Assembly (NCBI GenBank): GCA_037039925.1
Contig: JAXRKP010000434.1
Coordinates: forward strand, 7,501-71,500
Origin: Doris montereyensis
Lineage: Eukaryota; Mollusca; Gastropoda; Nudibranchia; Dorididae
Length of the DNA stretch: 64,000 bases
Direction: 5' to 3'
The position numbers and the translations under genes are program-made. The notes below the pieces were generated by a model that worked only from the letters and a program-made list of their open reading frames with translations, was not told the origin of the DNA and searched no databases. Shown here in pieces: positions 1 to 18,475 of this stretch. Positions within the stretch are counted from its first letter, which is position 1. Every line of letters starts with the position of its first letter.

Positions 1-241
1 AAATCTTTCTCCTCACTTAATTATGAATAAAATTACTCAAAACCTGTGCACATTGTTTTTTTTTTCCATTCAATATTAATAGTGTGACGTGGGAAATTGA
101 GATTTTGGATAGAATTTTTTTTAATGAATTTTTGAAAATAACATATTGTATATGCAAAAAGGGCATTTTACTACAATAAAAAAATCCTTCTATATCTTTT
201 TTCTCCTCTTTTTCTTCAAAATAAAAAGGAAGTTCATTCAG

Positions 242-5934
<5,693 letters not shown>

Positions 5935-6348
5935 GAGCCGTATTCACCTGTCATAAAACAACAAAAAAACAACAACAACAACAACAACACAACGGCACCA
6001 ACATCAACAAAAACAACATTTGTTTTATGATGGAAATATTACTTTGTTTGATTAGATGAAATTATCAATATAATGAGAATCAATAGGCCCATGGAAGCAT
6101 GTTATATGTTATACAAGAGAATTATATCGTGTTATGTATATATTGATGCCAGCAATGTACAATACTTGCAACACTTGTCTATGTTAACTATATTTCTCTA
6201 TTTCACTATTTCAACGCACTGTGATTAAAGCAGGCATTGAAATGGCATTTTTGTCGTAGGCCAGTTTTGATGAGGAGTAGCGGGGTGGAAGTATTTTTGT
6301 TTTTTTTTTTACTTATCTTATGTTTATCCTTTTATCTCATAAATATGC
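5935..6348. other. Sequence downstream of the M13 gene, nothing recognised
   Basis: AT-rich sequence with a small (CAA)n patch near 5966-5987. An ATTAAA near 6222 could serve as a polyadenylation hexamer for the upstream gene, but nothing confirms it. Confidence 0.4.
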
Positions 6349-7444
<1,096 letters not shown>

Positions 7445-7750
7445 AAAGGATAAGGTTGGATGTATAGTCCATATCCCCGTACAAGTGCAGGCTCACCGAC
7501 TGTACATCATGTACCCCCCCCCCCCCCCCCAGCAAGCCATTTCAATAAAAATGCAAAGTCATCAACTCCTGATGGAGCATACAGTACACAAGCCTGTTAG
7601 GTTTTTCATACTAACAGTCTGACAAGATTTTCTCTACCCATAGTTGGTTACTTCTTCACACCTGAGTCAAGAGGAAAGTAGAGTGAAGTACCTTTGTAAG
7701 AGCAACAACTTTGTGGGGGGGGACACCTGTGCCAGCCGTGGGGCTTGAAC
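7445..7750. repeat. Interspersed repeat shared with 56545-56790
   Basis: About 250 bp match the region 56545-56790 with shared blocks such as TATAGTCC(A/G)TATCCCCG, ACACAAGCCTGTTAGG and CTGACAAGAT. It contains a C16-C18 run at about 7515 where the other copy has none. The copy ends near GGGGCTTGAACC, where the adjacent minisatellite starts. No coding capacity; likely a SINE or other short element, class unknown. Confidence 0.7.
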
Positions 7751-8634
7751 CAATGTCGTCGTGATTACAAGCTCACAACACGGTTCGGTTTGAACCAGTG
7801 TCGTCGTGATTACAAGCTCACAACACGACGGTTTGAATCAATGTCGTCATTGAACAAGTGTCAACCTGATTTGAATCAAAGTCGTCGTGATTACAAGCTC
7901 ACAACACGACGGTTTGAATCAATGTCGTCGTGATTACAAGCTGACAACACGACGGTTTTACAACGCCGGTTTGAAATGTCATCTTGATAACCAACTCACG
8001 GTTTGCACCAATGTCGTCATTACAAGCTCACAACAACGGTTTGAACCAGTGTCGTCGTGATTACAAGCTCTCACAACACGACGGTTTGAACCAGTGTCGT
8101 CGTGATTACAAGCTCACAACACGACGGTTCAACTACAACGCCTTGAACCAGTGTTGTCGTGATAACCAGCTCACAACACTACGGTTCAACTACAACGCCT
8201 TGAACCAATGTCGTCGTTATAACCAGCTCACAATACGGTTCAACTACAACGCCTTGAACCAATGTCGCCGTGATTACCAGCTCACAACACTACGGTTCAA
8301 TTACAACGCCTTGAACCAATGTCGTCGTTATAACCAGCTCACAACACTACGTTTCAACTACAACGCCTTGAACCAATGTCGTCGTGATTAACAGCTCACA
8401 ACACTACGGTTTAACTACAACACCTTGAACCAATGTCATCGCTATAACCAGCTCACAACACTACGGTTTAACTACAACGCCTTGAACCAATGTCGTCGTT
8501 ATAACCAGCTCACAACACTACGGTTCAACTACAACGCCTTGAACTAATGTCGTTATAACCAGCTCACAACACTACGGTTCAACTACAACGCCTTGAACCA
8601 ATGTCATCGTTATAACCAGCTCACAACACTACGG
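7745..8634. repeat. Evolving minisatellite, about 42-57 bp units
   Basis: The first half has units of about 42 bp around TTGAACCAGTGTCGTCGTG and ACAACACGACGG. From about 8125 the units are about 57 bp and carry CAACTACAACGCCTTGAACC. Each early unit contains GTCGTG...CACGAC inverted half-sites. The array stops exactly where the LINE 5' end (8636) begins. Confidence 0.92.
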
Positions 8635-8635
8635 T

Positions 8636-11600
8636 CTGGGCAGTGGACAGGTAAGCACATGTGCGGGGAGTAGATGATCCCGCCCTCCACGAGTCTCCTG
8701 CTGCCTTGCAGGCAGGTCTTGGCTGACCAAAGGCTAAGGGAGTTAACCCTGAAAGAAAACAACCTGCTGCCTTGCAGGCCAGTCTTGACTGACCAAAGAC
8801 TAAGGGAGTTAACCCTGACAAAAAAATAACAACCTGCTGCCTTGCAGGCTGGTCTTGAATGACTAAAGGCTAAGGGAGTTAACCCTAACAGAAAATAACA
8901 AGACCCGGTAGGGGGCCTCAAGGTGGCAGCCCCACCATCTACACTAGGGTACAGTGGGATAATCCCCTACTTATTTATCCAAAACAACCTGATTCAAAGT
9001 AATATATACAATGATATACCCGGCTTGAACTTTCAAAGACGACTCTGGAAAAGAACACGGACTGTGATTTTTGGAACATGGAATGTTAGGGCAATTAATG
9101 GAAAGGAGTTAGAATTAGCTGAAGAAATGGAAAAATTCAAAGTAGACATTTTGGCTATTACAGAAACAAAGAAAAAGGACAAGGAATAGAAAATGTAGGA
9201 CCAAATCATACTTTTATCTTCTCTGGAGTAGATGTCAAAGATAGAGCTAGAGCAGGAGTAGGCCTCCTAATGCATAAAAGGCAAGAAATGCTACTAGAAA
9301 GTTGAAATTTTTTAAGCCCACGGCTAATAGAGCTAAATATTAAACCAAAAAATTAAATTATTAATAGCTTATGGACCAAACGAAGATGCCCCCAAAGAAG
9401 AAAAAGATATCTTCGAAAATGATTTACAAATAGCTGCAGAGAATCTTAAACCCAAACAGGAATTAATGGTTTTAGGAGATATAAACGCTAGAGTAGGCAA
9501 CAATGTAGAAACATCAGGAGGAGTAATAGGTAAAGAAGGAGAGACAACAACTTTTCCAAATGGAGAGAGACTAATAGATTTTTGCCTAAAGAATAACATG
9601 AAAATAGCCAACACATTTTTTCCTCAAAAAGATATCCACAAATATACAAGAGTGAAGGAGGACAGATGTGAAAAGTCAATCATAGACTACATAATAGTTA
9701 GCAGCTCCCTTTTTACAGTACAATGGATGCTAGAGTGAGCAGAGGAGCTGAAATATTTAGTGATCATCACCTAGTGATAGCCAAACTGAGATTATTAACT
9801 GAGGAAAACAAACAGGAAAGGAAAGAGAAAAAAGCTACTAAAGAAGAACTAAATAAACCAATATTAAAACAGATGTACCAATCCAGGATAAAAAGGTCTA
9901 TCAGTGAAAGGCAGATGGATCTGAAGGAAAGCACAGTAGAAGAAAAGTGGAAAATATATAAAGAAACACTCCTCAGTTGTACTGAAGAGGTCTGTGGTAG
10001 GAAACAAATTAAAGGAGATAGGAAAAGGACAGCATGGTGGAATGAGAATGTCAAGACTAAGATCAAAGAAAAGAAAGATGCCTGGAAGAAATACTTGCAA
10101 ACAAAGAGACCAGAGGATAGGATAGATTACGTGAGTAAAAAGAACTATCGCAAAAGAAGAAGTTAAGGAAGCAAAACAGGAACAGTGGGAAGATTTTGGA
10201 CAAAGACTTCAAGAAAGCTATCAAGGAAATCAAAAGCTGTTCTGGGAAGCAATGAAGAGCATGAGAAAGACCAAAACATGCCCAATACGACAAATTAAGA
10301 ACGCCAAAGGAGAAATAATGAAAGGCGACAGTGAAATCATGGAAACGTGAGAAAGTATTTTAACAATTACATAATCCCTCCAGAACATATGAAATAAAGT
10401 GTACAGATCAATTATTAAGAGTAACAAGTAATGGAGATGAGACAGCTGAAGATGTAGATATCTCAATGGAAGAACTTCAAACAGCTTTAAGAAAAGTGAA
10501 ATTAAGGAAAAGCCCCAGGAGCATATCAAGTTTATCCAGAAATGATTAAAAACCAAGGGAGAGTGGTAGACAAACTACTACAGGCAATATGTCAACAAGC
10601 ATGGAAGTCCAAACAGGTGCCAGACGACTGGAAAAAGGAACTGCAGGACCAATACATAAGAAAGGATCAACCATGGAATGCTCAAACTATAGAGGGACAT
10701 CACTACTTAGCGTACCAGGAAAAGTGTATGCCAGAATTCTGGAAATGAGACTAAGGAAAAGAGTAGAGGATCAGATTGAAAGAGCATCAGAGTGGATTTA
10801 GACCAGGAAGAAGTGTACAAGATCACACATTTACAATTTGACAAATAATAGAAAAATTCGTTGAGAGAAACATTGACTTGCACCTGTGTTTTATTGACTT
10901 AGAAAAGGCATTTGACACTGTGAGGAGGACGAACTATGGCATTCCTTAAAAGAACACAACGTAGAGCAAAATTTAATAGAAGCCATTAAAAGTTTTTACA
11001 ATAAACCAACATGTGCAGTGAGAGTAGCTGGAAATGTATCTGAAGAATTTGATTAGATATAGGAGTAAGACAGGGTTTTATTTTCAGTCCTCTTTTGTTT
11101 ATCACATTTATGGATTCAGTCGCAAAGGCATTCTCAAACATTAAGAAAATGAATGTAGATATGTGGAAGCTCAAACCAGTAAATGTATCAATGCTTTTCA
11201 TTTGCTGATGATTTAGTTCTGTTTGAAAATCAGAAAGGGACCTCCAGTCAAATATCAACATAATGAATAATGAATTAAATAAAAAAAAAGGAATGAGAGT
11301 AAATGCAAAGAAAACCAAAACAATGCTAGTAACTAGGGAAGCTAAATCACAAAATCTTAAATTAGGCAGAGGAGAATTTAGAACAAGTTCAAAGCTACAA
11401 TTACTTAGGAGCAATGATTAACTCAGAGGGGAAAACTAAGAGAAGAAATCAGCCAGAATCAAAAAGGCAAGTGCAATATATAACCATCTAGGAAAGGCAT
11501 TTGTAGGTAAACAAGAATTGTCAACAAAAACCAAAATGGCAGTATACAAAACAGTTTATTGTCCTACTCTCCTCTATGGCAGTGAAACCTGGACCTTAGA

Positions 11601-11962
11601 CAGCAGGGAATACAGTAGAGTGCAGACCGCTGGAAATAAAATATCTAAGAAGAGTAGTAGGGAAAACTAAAAGAGACAAAATCAGAAACACAACAATAAG
11701 AGATCAAAGCAAAGCAGATGGCATGCACAACTAAGATAGAAATGAATCAACTGAGATAGTTTGGGCGTGTTAACAGAATGAATGACAATAGAATAGCTAA
11801 ATCAATATACAGTGCTAAAACTCAAGGTAAAAGACCAAAAGGCAGACCTCGGAGAAAGTGGGAAGAAGATATTAAAGAGGCATTAACGCAAAGAAATTTA
11901 ACTTTCACGGAAGAAGACAGAAAATGTCAGGACAGGGCAGCCTGGAGAAAGATCATTTCGGG
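8636..11962 (+). mobile_element. RTE-like non-LTR retrotransposon, degraded
   Basis: The 5' region holds three tandem monomers (8698-8903). An endonuclease-like frame follows from about 8923: FGTWNVRAINGKELELAEE and ILAITET (APE-type N-terminal motifs), MVLGDINARVG at 9466 onward, then SDHHLVIAKL near 9760. Reverse transcriptase motifs follow: FRPGR.VQDHTF at about 10797, FIDLEKAFDTV at about 10890, FADDLVLFE at about 11205. The C-terminal tail near 11780-11960 has AKSIYSAKTQGKRPKGRPRRKWEEDI-type sequence (GRPRRKWEEDI seen). Frames are broken by many indels and stops, so it is not active. The 3' end is lost at the junction with the inverted copy at 11963. Assignment to RTE-like rather than a related clade is tentative. 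Confidence 0.85.
8698..8903 (+). repeat. Three 66-70 bp monomers in the LINE 5' region
   Basis: Units start at about 8698, 8764 and 8834. Each carries CTGCTGCCTTGCAGG, a TCTTG.(C/A)TGAC(C)AAAG block and AAGGGAGTTAACCCT (itself containing the palindrome GGGAGTTAACCCT-like GTTAAC). Two related units occur in inverted orientation at about 12595-12720 and one fragment at about 21370-21415. Position and repetition resemble promoter monomers of some LINEs; promoter function is inference. Confidence 0.75.
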
Positions 11963-12749
11963 CATTACTCCTCCTGATGGTTTTACATTGTTGTGTACTC
12001 TAGAGTTTAAATTCCTTAAAGCATTAGTTCTTGTTTTGGTTTAAGATTCTCTGCGCTATTTGTAAATCGTTTTCGAAGATATCTTGTTCTTCTTTAGTTG
12101 CGTCTTCGTTTGTACATAAACTATCAATAATTTAATTTCCTTCCTTTTTGGTTTAATATTTACATCTAATAGCCGTGGGCTTACAAATGTCCAACTTTCG
12201 TAGTAGCATTTCATGCCTTTTATGCACTAGGCGGCCGACTCCTGCCTCTAGCTCTTTGACATCTACTCCTGTGAGAAGATTAAAATATGATTTGGTCCTA
12301 CATTTTCTATTCCTTGTCCTTTTTTCTTTGTTTCTGTAATGGCCAAAATATCTACTTTGAAATGTTTCCATTTCTTCAACTAATTCTAACTCTTTTTTCC
12401 ATATTAGTTACCCTAGACGTTTCATGTTCCAAAAATCACAGTCCGTATTCGTTTCCAAGTTCGTCTTCGAAAGATCAAGCCGGCTGTATTATATTTAGTT
12501 CTCTGAATCTGTTTGGTTTTGGATAAGCAGGGGATTAGCCCACTGTACCCTAGGTAGATGGTGGGGCTGCCACCTTGAGACCCCTATCAGGCCTTGTTAT
12601 TTTCTGTCAGGGTTAACTCCCATAGCCCGTGGTCAGTCAAGACCGGCCTGCAAGGTAACAGGTTGTTTCTTTCAGGGTTAACCTTTAGCCTTTCGTCAGC
12701 CAAGACCTGCCTGCAAGTAAGGAGACTCGTGGAGGACGGATCATCTACT
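11963..12749 (-). mobile_element. Inverted 5' fragment of the same RTE-like element
   Basis: The reverse complement aligns with about 8636-9525. Shared blocks include TGTAGGACCAAATCATA, AAGCCCACGGCTA, TTAAGATTCTCTGC (inverted), and the start block GAGTAGATGATC(C) / GGATCATCTACTTAG. Together with 8636-9525 it forms a roughly 0.8 kb palindrome with about 2.4 kb between the arms. It ends exactly where the 36-bp minisatellite starts. Confidence 0.88.
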
Positions 12750-15445
12750 TAGTGTCTGTGTGTGTATGAGTGTGGACACTTGCACTAGTGTCTGTGTGTG
12801 TAATGTGGACACTTGCACTAGTGTCTGTGTATGTATGAGTGGGAACACTTGCACTAGTGTCTGTGTGTGTATGAGTGGAACACTTGCACTAGTGTCTGTG
12901 TGTGTATGAATGTAGTTTGCACTACTAGGTGTCTGTGTATGTATGAATGTAGACACTTGCACTAGTGTCTGTGTATGTATGAGTGTGACACTTGCACTAG
13001 TGTCTGTGTGTGTATGAATGTAGACACTTGCACTAGTGTCTGTGTGTGTATGAATGTAGACACTTGCACTCGTGTCTGTGTGTGTATGAGTGTGGATACT
13101 TGCACTCGTGTCTGTGTATGTATGAGTGGGACACTTGCACTAGTGTCTGTGTATGTATGAGTGTGGACACTTGCACTAGTGTCTGTGTATGTATGAGTGG
13201 GGACACTTGCACTAGTGTCTGTGTATGTATGAATGTGGACACTTGCACTAGTGTCTGTGTATGTATGAGTGGGGACACTTGCACTAGTGTCTGTGTATGT
13301 ATGAGTGGGGACACTTGAGTGTCTGTGTGTGTGGTGGACACTTGCACTGAGTGTGCACTGTGTGTGTATGAGTGTAGACACTTGCACTCGTGTCTGTGTG
13401 TGTATGAGTGTGGACACTTGCACTCATGTCTGTGTGTGTATGAGTGGGGACACTTGCACTAGTGTCTGTGTGTGTATGAGTGGGAACACTTGCACTAGTG
13501 TCTGTGTATGTATGAGTGTAGTGGGGACACTTGCACTAGTGTCTGTGTGTGTATGAATGTAGACACTTGCACTCGTGTCTGTGTATGTATGAGTGTGGAC
13601 ACTCGTGTCTGTGTGTATGAATGTAGACACTTGCACTGTGTGTATGTATGAATGTAGACACTTGCAGTGTCTGTGTATGTATGAGTGGGACACTTGCACT
13701 AGTGTCTATGAATGTCTTGCACTGTGTGTGTGAATGTAGACACTTGCACTAGTGTCTGTGTGTGTATGAATGTAGACACTTGAGTCTGTGTATGTATGTG
13801 GACACTTGCACTAGTGTCTGTGTATGTATGAGTGTACTGCACTAGTGTCTGTGTATGTATGAGTGGGGACACTTGCACTAGTGTCTGTGTGTATGAGTGG
13901 GGACACTTGCAGTGTATGAGTGTGGACACTTGCACTCGTGTCTGTGTGATGTATGTCTGTGTATGTATGTGGACACTTGCACACTTGCACTAGTGTCTGT
14001 GTATGTATGAGTGGGGACACTTGCACTAGTGTCTGTGTGTGTATGAGTGGGGACACTTGAGTGTATGAGTGGGGACACTTGCACAGTGTCTGTGTGTGTA
14101 TGAGTGGGGACACTTGCACTAGTGTCTGTGTGTGGGTATGATGTATGTGGACACTTGCACTAGTGTCTGTGTGTGTATGAGTGGGGACACTTGCACTCGT
14201 GTCTGTGTGTGTATGAGTGGGGACACTTGCACTAGTGTCTGTGTGTGTATGAGTGTGGACACTTGCACTCTGTGTCTGTGTATGTATGAGTGTCTGTGTC
14301 TGTGTGTGTATGAGTGTGGACACTTGCACTAGTGTCTGTGTGTGTATGAGTGGGGACACTTGCACTCGTGTCTGTGTGTGTATTGGACACTTGCACTAGT
14401 GTCTGTGTGTGTATGAGTGTGGACACTTGCACTCGTGTCTGTGTGTGTATGAGTGTGGACACTTGCACAGTGTCTGTGTATGTATGAGTGGGGACACTTC
14501 ACTCGTGTCTGTGTATGTATGAGTGTGGACACTTGCACTAGTGTCTGTGTGTGTATGAGTGTGGACACTTGCACTAGTGTCTGTGTGTGTATGAGTGTGG
14601 ACACTTGCACTAGTGTCTGTGTGTATGTATGAGTGTGGACACTTGCACTAGTGTCTGTGTGTATGAGTGGGACATTTGACTCGTGTCTGTGTATGTATGA
14701 GTGGACACTTGCACTCGTGTCTGTGTGTGTGAGTGGGGACACTTGCACTAGTGTCTGTGTGTGTATGAGTGGGGACACTTGCACTAGTGTCTGTGTATGT
14801 ATGTGGACACTTGCACTAGTGTCTGTGTGTGTATGAGTGGGGACACTTGCACTAGTGTCTGTGTATGTATGAGTGTGGACACTTGCACTCGTGTCTGTGT
14901 GTGTATGAGTGGGGACACTTGCACTAGTGTCTGTGTGTGTATGAGTGGAACACTTGCACACTGTGTGTGTATGAGTGGGGACACTGCACTAGTGTCTGTG
15001 TGTGTATGAGTGGGGACACTTGCACTAGTGTCTGTGTGTATGAGTGGGGACACTTGCACTAGTGTCTGTGTATGTATGAGTGGGGACACTTGCACTAGTG
15101 TCTGTGTATGTATGAGTGTATAGTGGGGGACACTTGCACTAGTGTCTGTGTGTGTATGAGTGGGGACACTTGCACTAGTGTCTGTGTATGTATGAGTGGG
15201 GACACTTGCACTAGTGTCTGTGTGTGTATGAGTGGGGACACTTGCACTAGTGTCTGTGTGTGTATGAGTGGGGACACTTGCACTCGTGTCTGTGTGATGT
15301 ATGAGTGTGGACACTTGCACTCGTGTCTGTGTGTGTATGAGTGTCTGTGGACACTTGCACTCGTGTCTGTGTGTGTATGAGTGTGGACACTTGCACTAGT
15401 GTCTGTGTGTGTATGAGTGTGGACACTTGCAGTGTCTGTGGGATG
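12750..15445. repeat. 36-bp minisatellite, about 2.7 kb
   Basis: About 70 units of about 36 bp: GTGTCTGTGTGTGTATGAGT then GGGGACACTTGCACTA, with TG/TA, A/G and small deletion variants. Each unit holds an imperfect hairpin GACACT-tgcact-AGTGTC. Open frames on both strands arise because 36 is a multiple of 3. Confidence 0.97.
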
Positions 15446-16084
15446 AGTGGGGAGAGGGGAATATGGGCAATGGCTGCTTCGAGTTCTTTTATCACATGTC
15501 TATGTCACAATGAATGATGGTTAACCGACACGGCACATGAAGTAAGTTAGTGTTTCTTTTATAGTTTGTTTTGTTTTGCTTTGTTTTTTTCTGTTTTGTT
15601 GTTGTTGTTTGTTTGTTCGTTTGTTTTGTTGTTGTTGTTGTTGTTGTTTAAGACTTCATCAGTGGTTTTATCTCTGCTCGGAAAAATGCTTTCGAAACAG
15701 CAACATCAGAAAGCATAACTCTATAAACTAGCAATCATTAAAAACGCGCCACTTCACATTACCTTTAAGTTTGGAGAGCAAGCACAAAACCATGGCAACA
15801 AGCCAGTTTATTGCAATAGTTTATCCATTTCCTTTTATGAAATTATTTCGTTTTTACTCCTGAGGCTTCTTATGAATTTCTGACATGGATTTGTTAGTGA
15901 TACGCACAAGAATCATGTTTCAAGCATCGTCATTATGAAGTGTTTCTTCCTTAAGTTTCAATATACGCTTGGCACCGACACCTCATACCATTGCAGGGTT
16001 TCTGGAAGAATAATTGTGATATGTTGTTCCATTCTGTTGTGATGAGCACTTGCTCTGATTTCTCCACTTTGTTGATGATATCCT
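15446..16084. other. Intergenic, no gene recognised
   Basis: AT-rich DNA with T-rich (GTT)n patches at about 15595-15650. No exon or element could be identified. Confidence 0.4.
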
Positions 16085-17640
16085 AGTCAAACGAGCACAT
16101 CATTGGACACCAAAATCCTGCTTCCATGCATTGTGCCTTCATAAACAAAATTCATGATGTAGGACATATACAAACAAATAGAACGCCAACAAGAGGCAAC
16201 CAGGTCATTGATTTATTCCTTTCAAATAGGCCGAACATTTACAATACCTGGCCTGAGTGACCATGGCATCGTTATCACCGACAGCAAACTAAGACTGAAC
16301 AAAGTCAAACCAACTCCCCATGTGGTCAACCTATGGACAGAAATAAACATCAACGCAATGAAAACAGAGACAGTAAACTTCAGTACAGATTCAAAGTCAA
16401 AAGGAAGACAAAAATGTAGAAGAAACGTGGACTGCCATCTTTAACAACTTAAACACAATGACAACAAAACATGTACCAACAAAAGCCTGTTCCACAAAAT
16501 GCCATCAATCGTGGATCAACACCAAAATCAAAGGATTATCAAGAAGGAAAAACAGAGCATGGAGTGGACTAAAGCTAAGAATTCTAACTTGCCAGAACAC
16601 TGGAAAAGCTACAAAACACTCAAGAGGCAAACGAGACTTGAAAATAGAAAAGTATACCAAAACCACTTCAAAGAACTGACCACAGAGGACTCCTGCAAAC
16701 GCCTTTGGGAATTTAGAAGAACCAAAAGAAATGCGACGAAAGGGGTTTCGCCCTACTCATAAAAGAGCAGAGCACACACATTACCAACAAAGAAAAGGCA
16801 GCCATCCTCAGTAATCACTTATGCTCCGTGTTCACCCCAGAGAGTGAAATAGACCAACCCAATGAAATCGAGAATCCAGTCCCAGTGCCAGCAATACCGG
16901 AAATAAATGTCACTGTGAACGGCGTGCAAAAACTTCTAGAAAACCTCAAATCCAGAAAAGCAACCAGCCCAGACAGAATTTCACATCGATTCCTCCAAAT
17001 AGTAGCAAAAGAAATATCCCCAGCACTAACCAAACTCTTCCAAAGATCTCTGTCTACGGGAAGTATGCCTTTGTGCAACCAGATGGAAGCATGCCTTTGT
17101 GCAACCAGTCTCCAAGAAAGGCGACAAAATCAGCGCAGCAAATTACAGACCAAATCACTGACATGTATATGTTGCAAATTGCTTGAACTTATCATTAGAT
17201 CGACAGTCACTGAACGCCTAACAAAGAATAGTATCCTAAATGTTTACAACATGGGTTCCGTGAGTGCCTCTCGTGTGAAACCCAACTGATCTCAATCACA
17301 GACGACCTAACAAACGAAATAAACAGTGGATGACAAATCAATGCGATCCTCCTAGATTTTTCCAAAGCATTCGATAAAGTGCCACATCGCCATTTGCTCC
17401 AAAGACCAAAGCCTGTGGAATTGGATGCAAGTCATTGAAATGGATTAAGAACTTTCTAATTTACTAATTAGACGCACTCAAGAGGTCATCATAAAAGGGG
17501 ATAAATCAGAAACGGGGAATGTAACCCGGGCGCCCCCCCCCCCCCCCCCAGGTTCAGTTCTCGGTCCTACCCTCTTCCTCGTCTACATCAACGACCTGGC
17601 AGACAACATCGGTATTAATTCAACAATCATCGGTGTAAAG
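16085..17640 (+). mobile_element. CR1/Jockey-like non-LTR retrotransposon relic
   Basis: Endonuclease C-terminus is visible near 16190-16270 (RGNQVID-LFLSNRPN, then GLSDHGIVITDS). RT follows: LLENLKSRKATSPDRISHRF (about 16930), ISPALTKLFQRSLSTGSMP, a frame-shifted SLTCICCKLLE block (about 17155), ILLDFSKAFDKVPH (about 17340) and PGSVLGPTLFLVYINDLAD (about 17550), the latter preceded by a C16-C17 run. Stops and frameshifts throughout; dead copy with no 3' end. Confidence 0.82.
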
Positions 17641-17998
17641 TGTGAATAAGACTGGTGATAACACATAGCCCTGTGGAGCACCAATATTGGTAACAATACT
17701 TTCTGACCTGGGTTTATTTAGGCTTACATGTTGGGTACGATTGGAAAGAAAGTCAAGTACCCAAAGAAATAGTTTACAATGAAGAGAAGCGTTTTGACTT
17801 GTATTGTATTATAGTTTTTTTTTTCTTTTAATATATGCTGAATCGTATTGAACGCAGATGACAAATCAATAAAAAAGTATTCTACTGAATCTTTTATCTT
17901 TTTGGCTTGTCAATGTGAGAGTAAATGTTGTGCAGAAAATACACTATATCATCATCAACTCCCCTTCTTGCCTTGTAAGCAAATCGTAACGGATCTAC
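17620..17998 (-). mobile_element. RT fragment of a second non-LTR element, - strand
   Basis: On the - strand: AYKARRGVDDDIVYFLHNIY and SHIDKPK at about 17998-17890, then a frame-shifted FIDLSSAFNTI block, then GAPQGYVLSPVLFTLYT near 17690-17630. These are the RT finger/palm motifs of CR1/L2-type elements. It abuts the + strand CR1-like relic tail-to-tail. Confidence 0.75.
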
Positions 17999-18475
17999 AC
18001 AATACACCATATTACAATGGATACCTGGACACTGCCAGATTGATAGGAATAAGCGTGCAGATGAACTCTCAAAAAAGATTCGAGTATGCCCCAGGAGTCT
18101 CTGACATTGACCTTCGTGGAAGAGAAGACAATCATCAAGGCAGCTGTCTGCAATCAATGGGAGAAAATTATAGCAGCTATAAGCCCAAAGATCCCATACA
18201 CCTACTTGACAGAAAGTCACAGATCACACTATTCAGACTCGGGACTGGGCACAACCGTCTCCATCAACATATGTATGTATGAAAGTTGGGGAATCAGAAG
18301 GGTGTGAGTGTGGAGCGCCCTACCAGAACTAACACTGGACATATTCTCCAGCAGTGTCCGCTCCACACATCTGAGAGAACAGCGATATGGCCGGGAGAGG
18401 TACATCTGGAAGAAAAGCTCTACAGCCATATGGGGAGTCTGTAAAATACTATGCAATTCATGGATACAATCCGCA
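17998..18475 (+). mobile_element. RNase H / C-terminal fragment of a non-LTR element, + strand
   Basis: Frames 17998-18300 give a degraded RNase H domain (ADELSKK-like region, then SHRSHYSDSGLGT / LFRLGTGHNRLHQHMY) followed near 18300-18360 by a cysteine cluster and HILQQCPLHTS-like residues in a shifted frame, the usual end of Jockey/CR1-like proteins with RNase H. No intact frame. Confidence 0.65.

Noticed and set aside
7745..8634. Possible CRISPR-like array
   Set aside because: The units are contiguous and diverge gradually, without unique spacers of constant length, and the context is animal DNA.
12741..15495. Threonine/histidine-rich repeat proteins on both strands
   Set aside because: Products of a 36-bp minisatellite; both strands are open for the same reason.
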